Source of the DNA: Microbacterium hydrothermale | Lineage (GTDB): Bacteria; Actinomycetota; Actinomycetes; Actinomycetales; Microbacteriaceae | Direction of reading: 5' to 3' | NCBI RefSeq assembly: GCF_004854025.1 | Contig: NZ_STGM01000004.1 | Coordinates: 248,001 to 312,000, forward strand | Length of the DNA: 64,000 bases | Part shown: one piece after another, positions 18,654-25,646 of the stretch | How positions within the stretch are numbered: the first letter of the stretch is position 1 | How the letters are laid out: every line of letters starts with the position of its first letter | The notes under the pieces: model-generated | Told to the model about the DNA's origin: nothing | The model's input: only the letters and a program-made list of their open reading frames with translations | Databases searched by the model: none | Made by a program: the position numbers and the translations under genes

Positions 18654-19324
18654 ACGCGCCCGGTCATTCGCGCCGACCCCGGTCCCTGCGCGCCCGGTGG
18701 GCTGAGCGGCGGGCGCGCCGCGGGGACGGGCGTCCCCTCCCGCCCTTCCGGTGGTGGCAGGTGCTGACCCGCTCGCAGCTCTCCCTACGGATTCCGGATG
18801 CCGACGGCACCGCGCGCATATACACGGTCGACGTGCGGCACCTCGGCGACACGGAGGACGGCGAGGTGCGCGCCCGGCTGTTCCGCGACGGCGCCCTCTC
18901 GTCCGTCTCGCGTCTGCCCGCGCGCTTCGCGGTGCCCGGTGGGCACATCGAGGTCGCGACAGGGACGTTCGGCCTCAAGCGGTGCGACTTCGTCTCCGAC
19001 ACCGGTGAGCGGCGACAGCTCTCGCCGCACCCGCGGTCCGCGGAGGGACGACGCGCCGCTCTCGACCGCGCGCATCCGCGGGCGAGCCGGGCTCTCGGCA
19101 TCCTGTCTCTGCTCGTCGTCGTGGCCGGGGTGTGCCTCACCGTCCCGCAGCTGATCGAGACACTCTCCCGCATCCCGCCGATCGCCGACACGCTCGGCAC
19201 CTTCACCGCGCCGCTGCACCTCACGCCCGCCGCGAATGCGGGCGTCACCGTCGTGGTCGCGCTCGCGAGCGTGGAACGCGCACTACGACTGCGATCGTCG
19301 TGGCTCGACGACCTGGCCGGTTAG
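18650..19324 (+). CDS. Membrane-anchored hypothetical protein
   Basis: A 224-residue protein not recognised. The first 40 residues are strongly basic, then comes a soluble segment with beta-strand character (QLSLRIPDADGTARIYTVDVRHL). Two hydrophobic helices follow near residues 145-165 and 190-210. The start is GTG 18650, overlapping the SpoIIM-like stop in a GTGA, so it is translated with that gene and probably works with it in the membrane. Its stop overlaps the convergent deaminase gene by four bases. Confidence 0.75.
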   Translation: MNAPGHSRRPRSLRARWAERRARRGDGRPLPPFRWWQVLTRSQLSLRIPDADGTARIYTVDVRHLGDTEDGEVRARLFRDGALSSVSRLPARFAVPGGHIEVATGTFGLKRCDFVSDTGERRQLSPHPRSAEGRRAALDRAHPRASRALGILSLLVVVAGVCLTVPQLIETLSRIPPIADTLGTFTAPLHLTPAANAGVTVVVALASVERALRLRSSWLDDLAG

Positions 19325-19803
19325 GCCCAGAAGCCGTGGTGCGGCGCGGCCGCGTCGTCTTCGAGGTGCGGACCCGACACCGCGATCACCCGCCCGCCGT
19401 GCGCGAACACCTCGCGCGAGGGCAGATCGAGCACGGCGCCGTCGTCCTCTCCGCCCGCGCTGGCGATGAGCCCCGTGCCCGAGAGGGCGTAGACGACGCG
19501 GCCGATCCCCGCCCAGAAGATCGCCCCGCAGCACATCGCGCACGGCTCGCACGAGGTGAACAGGGTGGATGCCGCGAAGTCGGCGGCATCCACCTGCTGC
19601 CACGCGCGCCGCACGAGGACGGTCTCGGCGTGGGCGGTCACGTCGCGATCGGTCAGCACCGTGTTCTCCGCTTCGATCACCCGGCCGTCGGCGGTGACCA
19701 GCAGGGCTCCGAAGGGGTGGTTGCCGTGGGCGCGCGCCGACGCCGACAGCTCGATCGCACGGCGGAGGTGGGCGAGGTCTGCGGTGTCGAGCGTGTCATC
19801 CAT
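19321..19803 (-). CDS. Nucleoside/guanine deaminase (CDA fold)
   Basis: A 160-residue zinc deaminase. The HAE zinc motif is in VTAHAETVLVRRA and the second zinc site is in SCEPCAMCCGAIFWAGIGRVVY. This combination is typical of guanine deaminase or related nucleoside deaminases rather than tRNA-specific TadA, but the exact substrate is not certain. ATG 19803 is chosen over the GTG at 19830 because family members begin shortly before the LRRAIELA helix. The gene is convergent with, and overlaps, its left neighbour. Confidence 0.88.
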   Translation of the reverse strand: MDDTLDTADLAHLRRAIELSASARAHGNHPFGALLVTADGRVIEAENTVLTDRDVTAHAETVLVRRAWQQVDAADFAASTLFTSCEPCAMCCGAIFWAGIGRVVYALSGTGLIASAGGEDDGAVLDLPSREVFAHGGRVIAVSGPHLEDDAAAPHHGFWA

Positions 19804-19885
19804 GGTGTCGATGATCGCGGATGCCGCCACCGACCGGGAAGGTGATCATCGCCCGCGCACGGCGGTGACGGGACGGAGCGCGCCG

Positions 19886-20257
19886 TCAGCTCGTCGTGCC
19901 CGAGTCGTCGGTCGTGCCGTCGGTGCCTCCGCCGGTGGAACCGTCGGTGCTCCCGCTGCCGCCCGGGCCGCCCTCGCCCCTCTGCGGAGGCGTGCCGCCG
20001 CCGACGTCGGGGCGGTCGCCGCCCATCTGCGGAGGGGTTCCTCCGCCGACGTCGGGCATCGTGCCCGAGGTCGCCGTGGCGGCGGCCGATGCGTTCCCGA
20101 TCGCGAAGCCCGCGCCTCCGCCGACGAGCAGGCCGACGACGAGGGCTCCCGCGCCGATCCCGGCGACGAGACGGCGGGTGAAGGGCGGTCGGCGCGTCAC
20201 CGGCGTGGTCTTCGCGTCGGCGGGTGGGGTGGACGGAACGGGGTCGATGGTGGTCAT
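19886..20257 (-). CDS. Small single-pass protein with a Gly/Pro repeat tail
   Basis: A 123-residue protein of unknown function. It has a cytoplasmic basic head, one membrane helix at about residues 30-55 (LVAGIGAGALVVGLLVGGGAGFAIG), then an outer tail. The tail contains an imperfect repeat (PDVGGGTPPQMGGDR, PDVGGGTPPQRGEG) and ends in Gly/Ser/Thr/Asp runs. The repeat suggests a flexible extracytoplasmic linker. A CACACT box ends seven bases before ATG 20257, so translation may be leaderless. Confidence 0.75.
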   Translation of the reverse strand: MTTIDPVPSTPPADAKTTPVTRRPPFTRRLVAGIGAGALVVGLLVGGGAGFAIGNASAAATATSGTMPDVGGGTPPQMGGDRPDVGGGTPPQRGEGGPGGSGSTDGSTGGGTDGTTDDSGTTS

Positions 20258-20313
20258 GCCGCCGAGTGTGGAACGCGCACCCTCACCCCTCCCTGCGCGT
20301 TGCCATCCATTCG

Positions 20314-20589
20314 CTATGACCGCGAGTCGGGCAGGTCGCGCGGACGATCGGGGTCGGGCTCGCCGGTCTGCACCGTGCCGTAGACGGCCGGCAGGTCCGT
20401 CGACGACGAGGGCGTCCAGCCGTAGGCCGTCGACTCCGCGGCTCCCGCATCGGCAACGGGACCGAACGCCGACCGCAGGGCGTCGCGGCCGCTCGAGCGA
20501 CGACGGCGGAGCGCGACGATCAGGCGCACGACGATCCCGACGGCGATCGCCGCCCAGAACACCCACTCGATCCATCCAAACGTCCCCAT
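20314..20589 (-). CDS. Small membrane protein of unknown function
   Basis: A 91-residue protein with one N-terminal membrane helix (IEWVFWAAIAVGIVVRLIVAL) followed by an RRRR stop-transfer and a soluble tail rich in Pro/Ser/Asp. A GAGGGG site precedes the ATG at 20589. It diverges from the exporter at 20793. The shared spacer holds the GTGACATTCGTCAC palindrome, so it may belong to the regulon of the two-component system at 16-18 kb. Confidence 0.7.
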   Translation of the reverse strand: MGTFGWIEWVFWAAIAVGIVVRLIVALRRRRSSGRDALRSAFGPVADAGAAESTAYGWTPSSSTDLPAVYGTVQTGEPDPDRPRDLPDSRS

Positions 20590-20657
20590 GCGATGGCCCC
20601 CTCGTCGTCGCGCGAGTCCTCGACGATACCGGCCCGCGCGGCGCGGGAGAAGGACCC

Positions 20658-20723
20658 GTGACATTCGTCACCGGCGCCTCGGCGCATTCTCCCGAGCGGC
20701 CGTGACACCGCGGCACTGCCCCC
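20658..20723. promoter_or_regulatory. Operator region shared with the 17.9-kb promoter
   Basis: The GTGACATTCGTCAC palindrome (20658-20671) is an exact copy of the core of the site at 17868-17883. It is followed by a block starting CGTGACACC (20701-20723) that matches 17955-17977 at 19 of 23 bases. The TGGGAT box at 20740 lies 37 bases after TGACAC, exactly as at the SpoIIM-like promoter. The site is in the divergent spacer between 20589 and 20793. Confidence 0.6.
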
Positions 20724-20792
20724 GCGAGCCCGTGGCGAGTGGGATGGGATCACCACGGAACACGCCGCGACCTCACCCCAGGAGCCCGCCCC

Positions 20793-21293
20793 ATGTCGAA
20801 CCCGATCACCGACCTCGTCCTCGGCTTCCAAGGCCTCGTCGCCGACGTCCCCGACCTCGTGCAGCCCCTGATCGTCGCCCTCGCGGGGGCCGTGCCCTTC
20901 ATCGAGGGAGAGGGAGCCGCCGCGATCGGCATCATCGGCGGCATCCACCCGGTCGTCGCGGCCCTCGCCGGCGCGCTCGGCAATCTCCTCTGCGTGAGCA
21001 TCGTCGTGCTCGCGACCTCTCGCGTGCGCACCGCCGTCACGACCCGTCGAGGCGCCCCCGAGAAAGCCCCGACCGCGCGTCGGCAGAAGTTCGAGAAGGC
21101 GTACCACCGCTACGGCACACCCGGCGTCAGCCTGCTCGGTCCCCTGCTGCTGCCCACGCAGTTCACCGCCGCCGCGCTGACCTCGACCGGCGTCTCTCCC
21201 GCGCGGGTGATCGGTTGGCAGGCGCTCGCCATCGCGCTGTGGACCGCGGGCATCACCGCGATCGCGCTCGGGCTGATCCGGTTCGCGGCCTGA
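20793..21293 (+). CDS. Small multi-drug export protein family (COG2426)
   Basis: A 166-residue membrane protein with four or five helices. The N-terminal block LAGAVPFIEGEGAAAIGIIGGIHP matches the PFIEGRGAIP signature of this family, and a Gly-rich LLGPLLLPTQFTAAALTSTGV follows in the second half. Actual drug export by the family is poorly documented. An AGGAG ribosome site supports ATG 20793, so this gene has a normal leader. The promoter region resembles that of the 18-kb operon. Confidence 0.8.
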   Translation: MSNPITDLVLGFQGLVADVPDLVQPLIVALAGAVPFIEGEGAAAIGIIGGIHPVVAALAGALGNLLCVSIVVLATSRVRTAVTTRRGAPEKAPTARRQKFEKAYHRYGTPGVSLLGPLLLPTQFTAAALTSTGVSPARVIGWQALAIALWTAGITAIALGLIRFAA

Positions 21294-21319
21294 GGGGGAC
21301 GGCGCGGGATGATGAGGAC

Positions 21320-22351
21320 GTGCCCTCCCTATTCACCCTCGTCACCCGCGTCGATGCCCCTCCCCCCGCGGTGTTCGATCTCGCGCGCGACATCGGGGCG
21401 CACGTCGCATCCATGCGCGACAGCCGCGAGAGCGCCGTCGCCGGGATCACGCAGGGGGTGATGGAGCGGGGCGACACGGTCACGTTCCGCGCCCGGCACT
21501 TCGGCGTCTGGTTCACCCTCACCGCCCGCATCTCGGAGATGCACGCGCCCACCCGGTTCGTCGACGAGCAGATCAGGGGCCCCTTCCGCTCCTTCCGCCA
21601 CGAGCACCGTTTCGAGGCGACGCCGGAGGGCGGCACGATGATGACCGACACGATCGAGCTGTCGTCGCCCGTGTTCGGCGTCGTGGCGGAACGCCTGCTC
21701 CTGGTGCCGTATCTGCGTCGGATCATCGCGCGCAGGAACGCGCATCTCGCGGCATCCTTCGTCGACGGCGAAGACGACGCGCCGACCTCTCGCACGACGG
21801 CCGTGCGACTCCACCCGACGGGTTTGCGCGGTCGAGCGGCCCGGCTCCTCGCGGCGACCGGTCTGCTGATCGCTGTCCCCGTGGTCTCGATCGTTCGCTT
21901 TCTCGAGGATCCTTCGCACGTCCACGTCCCCGTCGCCTTCTTGGGCGTTGCCGTTTCTTCGCTCCTCGTCGCGCTCTGGCTGCGTTTCCCCCGGACGGGG
22001 TTGTACCTGGATGACGACGGCCTGATCGTCAGGTCGTGGTGGTCGACGAAGAGGTATCCCCGCTCGACGATCCGGCGGTGCCGGTCGGAGCCCTACGGAG
22101 GAGTGTTCTTCATCTTCGGCTGGCCCGTGGCTAGCGGAATACTGCAGAGCGGCGAGATCATCCTCGAAGCGGGAGGAGTCGCGCACACGCTGGGCGGGAC
22201 GGTGACATCTCTCGGTGTGACGGTCAAGCAGGCAGAGGCCATCAACCGGTGGATCGGCCTGAGCGTCGGCGCGGGAACCGGCGAGCGGAGGTCGCGACGA
22301 CGCCGGAGGGAGTCGGCGGGCGAGCGGAACGCTCGACCGGCACGCAACTGA
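21320..22351 (+). CDS. SRPBCC-domain protein with membrane segments
   Basis: A 343-residue protein. Residues 1-150 look like an SRPBCC/START-type ligand-binding domain (LFTLVTRVDAPPPAVFDLARD, then FVDEQIRGPFRSFRHEHRFEAT). Two membrane helices follow at about 175-220, then a C-terminal domain with LYLDDDGLIVRSWWSTKRYPRSTI, which resembles PH-like membrane-protein domains. The combination is unusual, and the junction could be a fusion. The start is the GTG at 21320. Third-base GC falls slightly in the second half. Function unknown. Confidence 0.75.
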   Translation: MPSLFTLVTRVDAPPPAVFDLARDIGAHVASMRDSRESAVAGITQGVMERGDTVTFRARHFGVWFTLTARISEMHAPTRFVDEQIRGPFRSFRHEHRFEATPEGGTMMTDTIELSSPVFGVVAERLLLVPYLRRIIARRNAHLAASFVDGEDDAPTSRTTAVRLHPTGLRGRAARLLAATGLLIAVPVVSIVRFLEDPSHVHVPVAFLGVAVSSLLVALWLRFPRTGLYLDDDGLIVRSWWSTKRYPRSTIRRCRSEPYGGVFFIFGWPVASGILQSGEIILEAGGVAHTLGGTVTSLGVTVKQAEAINRWIGLSVGAGTGERRSRRRRRESAGERNARPARN

Positions 22352-22491
22352 CACGTCACGGGCGCCCGCGCTAGACCTCCTCTCCTCCGGTCCGGGCCTC
22401 TCGAGGCCCCCGCGACCCGCCGCCGTCAGCGACTCACCGCGTCGAGCGCCTCCGCGCGCGGGAGGGCGACGTCGCGGGTCACGGTGACGCC

Positions 22492-22701
22492 TCAGGACTC
22501 GAGAGGCCTGGTGATCGTGACCCCGGCACGCGACACCTCTCCGCCGACGCCGGGGTGCTTCGGGGAAAGAGCCCACCCCGCCTCGGTCGTGACGGCAGAC
22601 GCGTGTACTCCGCCGCCGATGATCGGAACAGTCGCGCAGAGCAGCGCCGCCGAGAGAACGGTTACGGACGTGAGCGCGATGGCTCGGGAACGATTGACCA
22701 C
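22492..22701 (-). CDS. Small secreted protein, possibly cut short by a stop codon
   Basis: A 69-residue protein with a clear Sec signal peptide (VNRSRAIALTSVTVLSAALLCATVP). An ideal AGGAGG ribosome site lies five bases before the GTG at 22701. The mature part is about 45 residues with no known motif. Immediately after the TGA the same frame continues for 21 codons (GVTVTRDVALPRAEALDAVSR) to a stop at 22426, and that stretch echoes the last residues before the stop (AGVTITRPLES). So the gene may have suffered a nonsense change. The rest of 22352-22984 has no other gene. Confidence 0.6.
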   Translation of the reverse strand: MVNRSRAIALTSVTVLSAALLCATVPIIGGGVHASAVTTEAGWALSPKHPGVGGEVSRAGVTITRPLES

Positions 22702-22984
22702 GAGGTCCTCCTAGCTGTGGCGTCATTCGTGACGCTCTGAACAGCCTCCTTGTGACGCACCCCCGATCGCGACGATCTGCGATGTACTTCACCCGGCGGT
22801 TCGCGACGCAAGCGCGCCCCGCGGGGCATCCCATAATCTCGAGGTACCCGGCCCACACGGGACACGAGAGCAGTCAAATGCGCAAAACAGCTGCGAAGCC
22901 CCTCCGGCGGGCCACCCGCGAAGAGCTCCGGCCGCCACAGCGCGACACGCGCAACGCCCGACCGCGCCGAAAAGAAAGGACCCC

Positions 22985-23194
22985 GTGACGATCGAACCCG
23001 GCATCTACGAGCACTTCAAAGGGCAGCGGTACGAGGTGTTCGGCCTTGCTCGGCACTCCGAGACCGAAGAGGTCTTCGTGTCCTATCGAAAGCTGTACGA
23101 CGACTACTCGTACTGGGTGCGTCCGGTGGAGATGTTTACGGGAACGGTCGAGCGCGACGGGTATTCGGGGCCGAGGTTCCGGCGCATCGCGTAG
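22985..23194 (+). CDS. DUF1653 family protein
   Basis: A 69-residue protein matching almost the whole DUF1653 domain: PGIYEHFKGQRYEVFGLARHSETEE, then YRKLYDDYSYWVRPVEMF and a PRF-RIA end. The role of the family is unknown. An AAAGGA site precedes the GTG at 22985. The last codons (RRIA) lie inside the first unit of the tandem repeat that follows. Confidence 0.92.
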   Translation: MTIEPGIYEHFKGQRYEVFGLARHSETEEVFVSYRKLYDDYSYWVRPVEMFTGTVERDGYSGPRFRRIA

Positions 23195-23406
23195 CCCGCG
23201 GGCGCAACCTCCGCGATCCGCACAACCTCCGCCGGCATCCACCCCTCGCCACTGACAATGCGCGAATCACTGAGGTTATTCACGGCCAGCCACCGGCGCA
23301 TCGCGCAACCCGCCGGCACAATCTCCGCGATCCGCACAACCTCAGCCGGCATCCGCCCCTCGCGACCGACCCTGCGCGAATCGCTGAGTTTGTGCACGGC
23401 CGACCA
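23179..23406. repeat. Two tandem 114-bp repeat units
   Basis: Units at 23179-23292 and 23293-23406 start with CCGGCGCATCGCG and share most of their sequence. Read on the minus strand, both units keep an open frame giving a 38-residue repeat (MPAEVVRIAE--PAG-AMRR and LSDSR). Whether that frame is ever translated is unknown; it lacks a ribosome site. The spacer 23195-23547 holds no other feature. Confidence 0.85.
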
Positions 23407-23547
23407 CAGGCGCAGCGCCCTACCAGCAACCGATCAACCTGCTGCGAGCGCTGTCTCGCGACGGCGCCCCGGCGTACCATCGCCGGTACGCCGGAGTCCC
23501 TCCGCGGCATCCGGTCCCTCCGTCACAACGAGCACTCGGGAGAAGCA

Positions 23548-23949
23548 ATGGACACGATGGCCATGATGAAGTCGATGGACATGGGCGAGATGACCATGGA
23601 CATGGATGCCATGCAGGAATGCATGCAGTCCCTGAACGCGTGCGCGATGGCCGCGGCGATGTGCGCCGGCAGCGACATGATGCACGGCCCCGAGATGGCG
23701 ACGTGCTGCGCCATGTGTTCGAACATGGTCGAGATGGCTCAGGCGACGATGCACATGATGATGCGGCCCGCCGGGATGAACACGGACGTGATGAGCGCCA
23801 TGATGACCGCCTGCATGACCATGGGCAAGGCCTGCGCCGCCGAGTGCCGCGCCCACGCCGACATGGACGAGATGTGCCGCTACTGCGCGATGGCCTGCGA
23901 CGACATGGTCATGAAGTGCGAGGCCATGATGGCCTCGATGAGCGCCTGA
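23548..23949 (+). CDS. Four-helix-bundle copper storage protein (Csp, DUF326)
   Basis: A 133-residue protein rich in Met and Cys with no signal peptide, so probably cytosolic. Its 13 cysteines lie in helix-type spacings (for example ECMQSLNACAMAAAMC, TCCAMC, ACMTMGKACAAEC, EMCRYCAMACDDMVMKC). This is the pattern of Csp proteins that store Cu(I) inside a four-helix bundle. The first 20 residues are an additional Met/Asp-rich segment (MDTMAMMKSMDMGEMTMDMD). A GGGAGAAG site precedes the ATG. No copper transporter or CsoR regulator is next to it. Confidence 0.88.
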   Translation: MDTMAMMKSMDMGEMTMDMDAMQECMQSLNACAMAAAMCAGSDMMHGPEMATCCAMCSNMVEMAQATMHMMMRPAGMNTDVMSAMMTACMTMGKACAAECRAHADMDEMCRYCAMACDDMVMKCEAMMASMSA

Positions 23950-23964
23950 GTTCTCCTCTTCGCT

Positions 23965-23993
23965 GCGGCCGCTGACGTCTCGTCGGCGGCCGC
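23965..23993. terminator. Hairpin between convergent genes
   Basis: GCGGCCGC repeats as an inverted pair (23965-23972 and 23986-23993) around a 13-base loop, directly between the convergent copper-storage gene and the small gene at 23998. There is no strong T-run, so termination is a guess. Confidence 0.4.
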
Positions 23994-23997
23994 TCGG

Positions 23998-24255
23998 CTA
24001 TGCGGCGCGCGCGGTCGTGAGGATCGCGGACGCGCTGAGGAGTTCCGCGACCGGGTGATAGGCCACCGGCTCGCTCACCGCGATGTCGACGGCGGGGCCG
24101 ACCACGCGCAGCGTCACCGTCGCGCCGGTGAGCAGTGCGACGGTCACCGTCGTGCCGTCGGCGTCGACCACGAGACCGTCCCACCATGCGGAGGGGTTCG
24201 AGGCTGCCATGCAGCGCTGGATCGGGTGGACTGTCGACGAGATCGTGCGGGACAT
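23998..24255 (-). CDS. Small hypothetical protein
   Basis: An 85-residue protein not recognised. It is mostly beta-rich (GLVVDADGTTVTVALLTGATVTLRVVG), with a possible short regulatory or binding fold, and has no signal peptide or membrane helix. A weak AGGTGA site precedes ATG 24255. It lies just downstream of the PucR-type regulator gene on the same strand, about 100 bases after that gene's stop, and may be the last gene of that unit. Confidence 0.55.
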   Translation of the reverse strand: MSRTISSTVHPIQRCMAASNPSAWWDGLVVDADGTTVTVALLTGATVTLRVVGPAVDIAVSEPVAYHPVAELLSASAILTTARAA

Positions 24256-24356
24256 GGCTTCACCTGCCTTCGGAGGGGTTGGTGAGATGAAGCTACGGGA
24301 TGCCGTGGGAGCGGGCGATCGAGAGCGACGCGAACCGTAACACTCGGTGGTCCCCG

Positions 24357-25646
24357 TCACGTGGGCCGCGGATCACCGCCGTCGAGAGAGAGATCGTCGT
24401 AGATCCGCAGAGCGAGCGCCACCTGCAGGGGATCGACTCCCCGTGCTCCCACCGAGGCCTCGAACCGGTCTACGCGCTGGCGCACCGTATTGCGGTGGAC
24501 GCCGAGCTGCTCCGCCGTGCGCACCGCGTTCTTGTCGGCGGCGTAGTAGGTCGCGACGGTGTCGCGCATCACGCGCGCCTGCTCTCCGGCACCGGCGTAG
24601 TCACCCAGAACCTCGCGCACCCACGTCGCCGTCGCCGTCGCATCCTTCGTCAGCAGCTGGACCAGCGCGACCTGGGGGTCGGCGTACGACACCACCGCGA
24701 GGTCGCGGTAGCGCGGCGACGACAGCGCCACGAGCCGCGCGATCGCGGCCTGCTCGTGCGTTCGGCGGAAACCCTCGACGTCGTGGCCCGGCTCGCCGAG
24801 GGCGATCCGCACGCCGGGCACCGTCGCCACGAGGTCCTCCACCCGCGCCAGCGCTCCGGCGTCGAGCCGAGCCCCGCCGAACCATGCCCAGGCCGTGGAT
24901 CGATCGACCACGGTGATGAGCGGCGCGGCGGACGAGTGCACCGCCGTGGCCAGTCGGCGCAGCAGGTGGTCGATCTCGTGCTGGCGCGCCGCGTCCTCGG
25001 CATCCACGTCGGACCAGGCCATCACCCCGAGGTGCGTCTGTGCGAGCGTGTATCCGGTCTCCGAGACGAACCCGCGGATCGGCAGGGAGTCTCCGCGCAG
25101 CACCTTGAGGATGATGCTCGCGTTGAGGGTCGCTCGGGTGGTCCACCAGCGCCGACGTTCCTGCTCGTGCACGCCGGTCACGAGCTGGAGGATCCAGTCG
25201 ATGTAGCGGTGCACGACGTCGGCGATGTCGCGGACGACGTCGATCTTGACGCGGTCGCTCACACCCAGGCGCTCGGCCTCGTCCATACCGAGCCGCAGGA
25301 ACATGCTCTGACCCAGGTAGTAGGCGCGCGTCAGGGCCGCCAGGGGCACATCGCGCTGCGCGAGACGCGCCGCGTACTCGACGGCGGCCGTGGTCGGCTG
25401 CAGGCTCTCGAGATCGATGCCGTTCGCGAGGATGTGGCAGATCGTCGTGACGTTGCCCTCGATACTCGCCTGCAGCATCTCGACCAGCTGGGGGTCGCCG
25501 CCCAGGTCGTCGATGCGGGATGCCAACAGGTCTCGCATCTCGCGGACGATCTCGGGCATGCGCAGGTCGAGCTGCCGCGCGACGAGCGCGAGGAGCTCGG
25601 AAACGTCGCCCGTGTGCTCTTCGGCGGAACCGGATGCCGTCGTCAC
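24357..25646 (-). CDS. PucR/CdaR-type transcriptional regulator
   Basis: A 429-residue regulator. The N-terminal 150 residues are helical (ELLALVARQLDLRMPEIVREM). A GGDEF-like central domain follows, and the C-terminus is the PucR-type helix-turn-helix (ADKNAVRTAEQLGVHRNTVRQRVDRFE). Its GTG start (25646) overlaps the stop of the flavoenzyme gene upstream in a GTGA, so it is the last gene of a four-gene coupled operon and probably controls it. The long in-frame extension upstream is a shadow of that neighbouring gene. Confidence 0.88.
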   Translation of the reverse strand: MTTASGSAEEHTGDVSELLALVARQLDLRMPEIVREMRDLLASRIDDLGGDPQLVEMLQASIEGNVTTICHILANGIDLESLQPTTAAVEYAARLAQRDVPLAALTRAYYLGQSMFLRLGMDEAERLGVSDRVKIDVVRDIADVVHRYIDWILQLVTGVHEQERRRWWTTRATLNASIILKVLRGDSLPIRGFVSETGYTLAQTHLGVMAWSDVDAEDAARQHEIDHLLRRLATAVHSSAAPLITVVDRSTAWAWFGGARLDAGALARVEDLVATVPGVRIALGEPGHDVEGFRRTHEQAAIARLVALSSPRYRDLAVVSYADPQVALVQLLTKDATATATWVREVLGDYAGAGEQARVMRDTVATYYAADKNAVRTAEQLGVHRNTVRQRVDRFEASVGARGVDPLQVALALRIYDDLSLDGGDPRPT

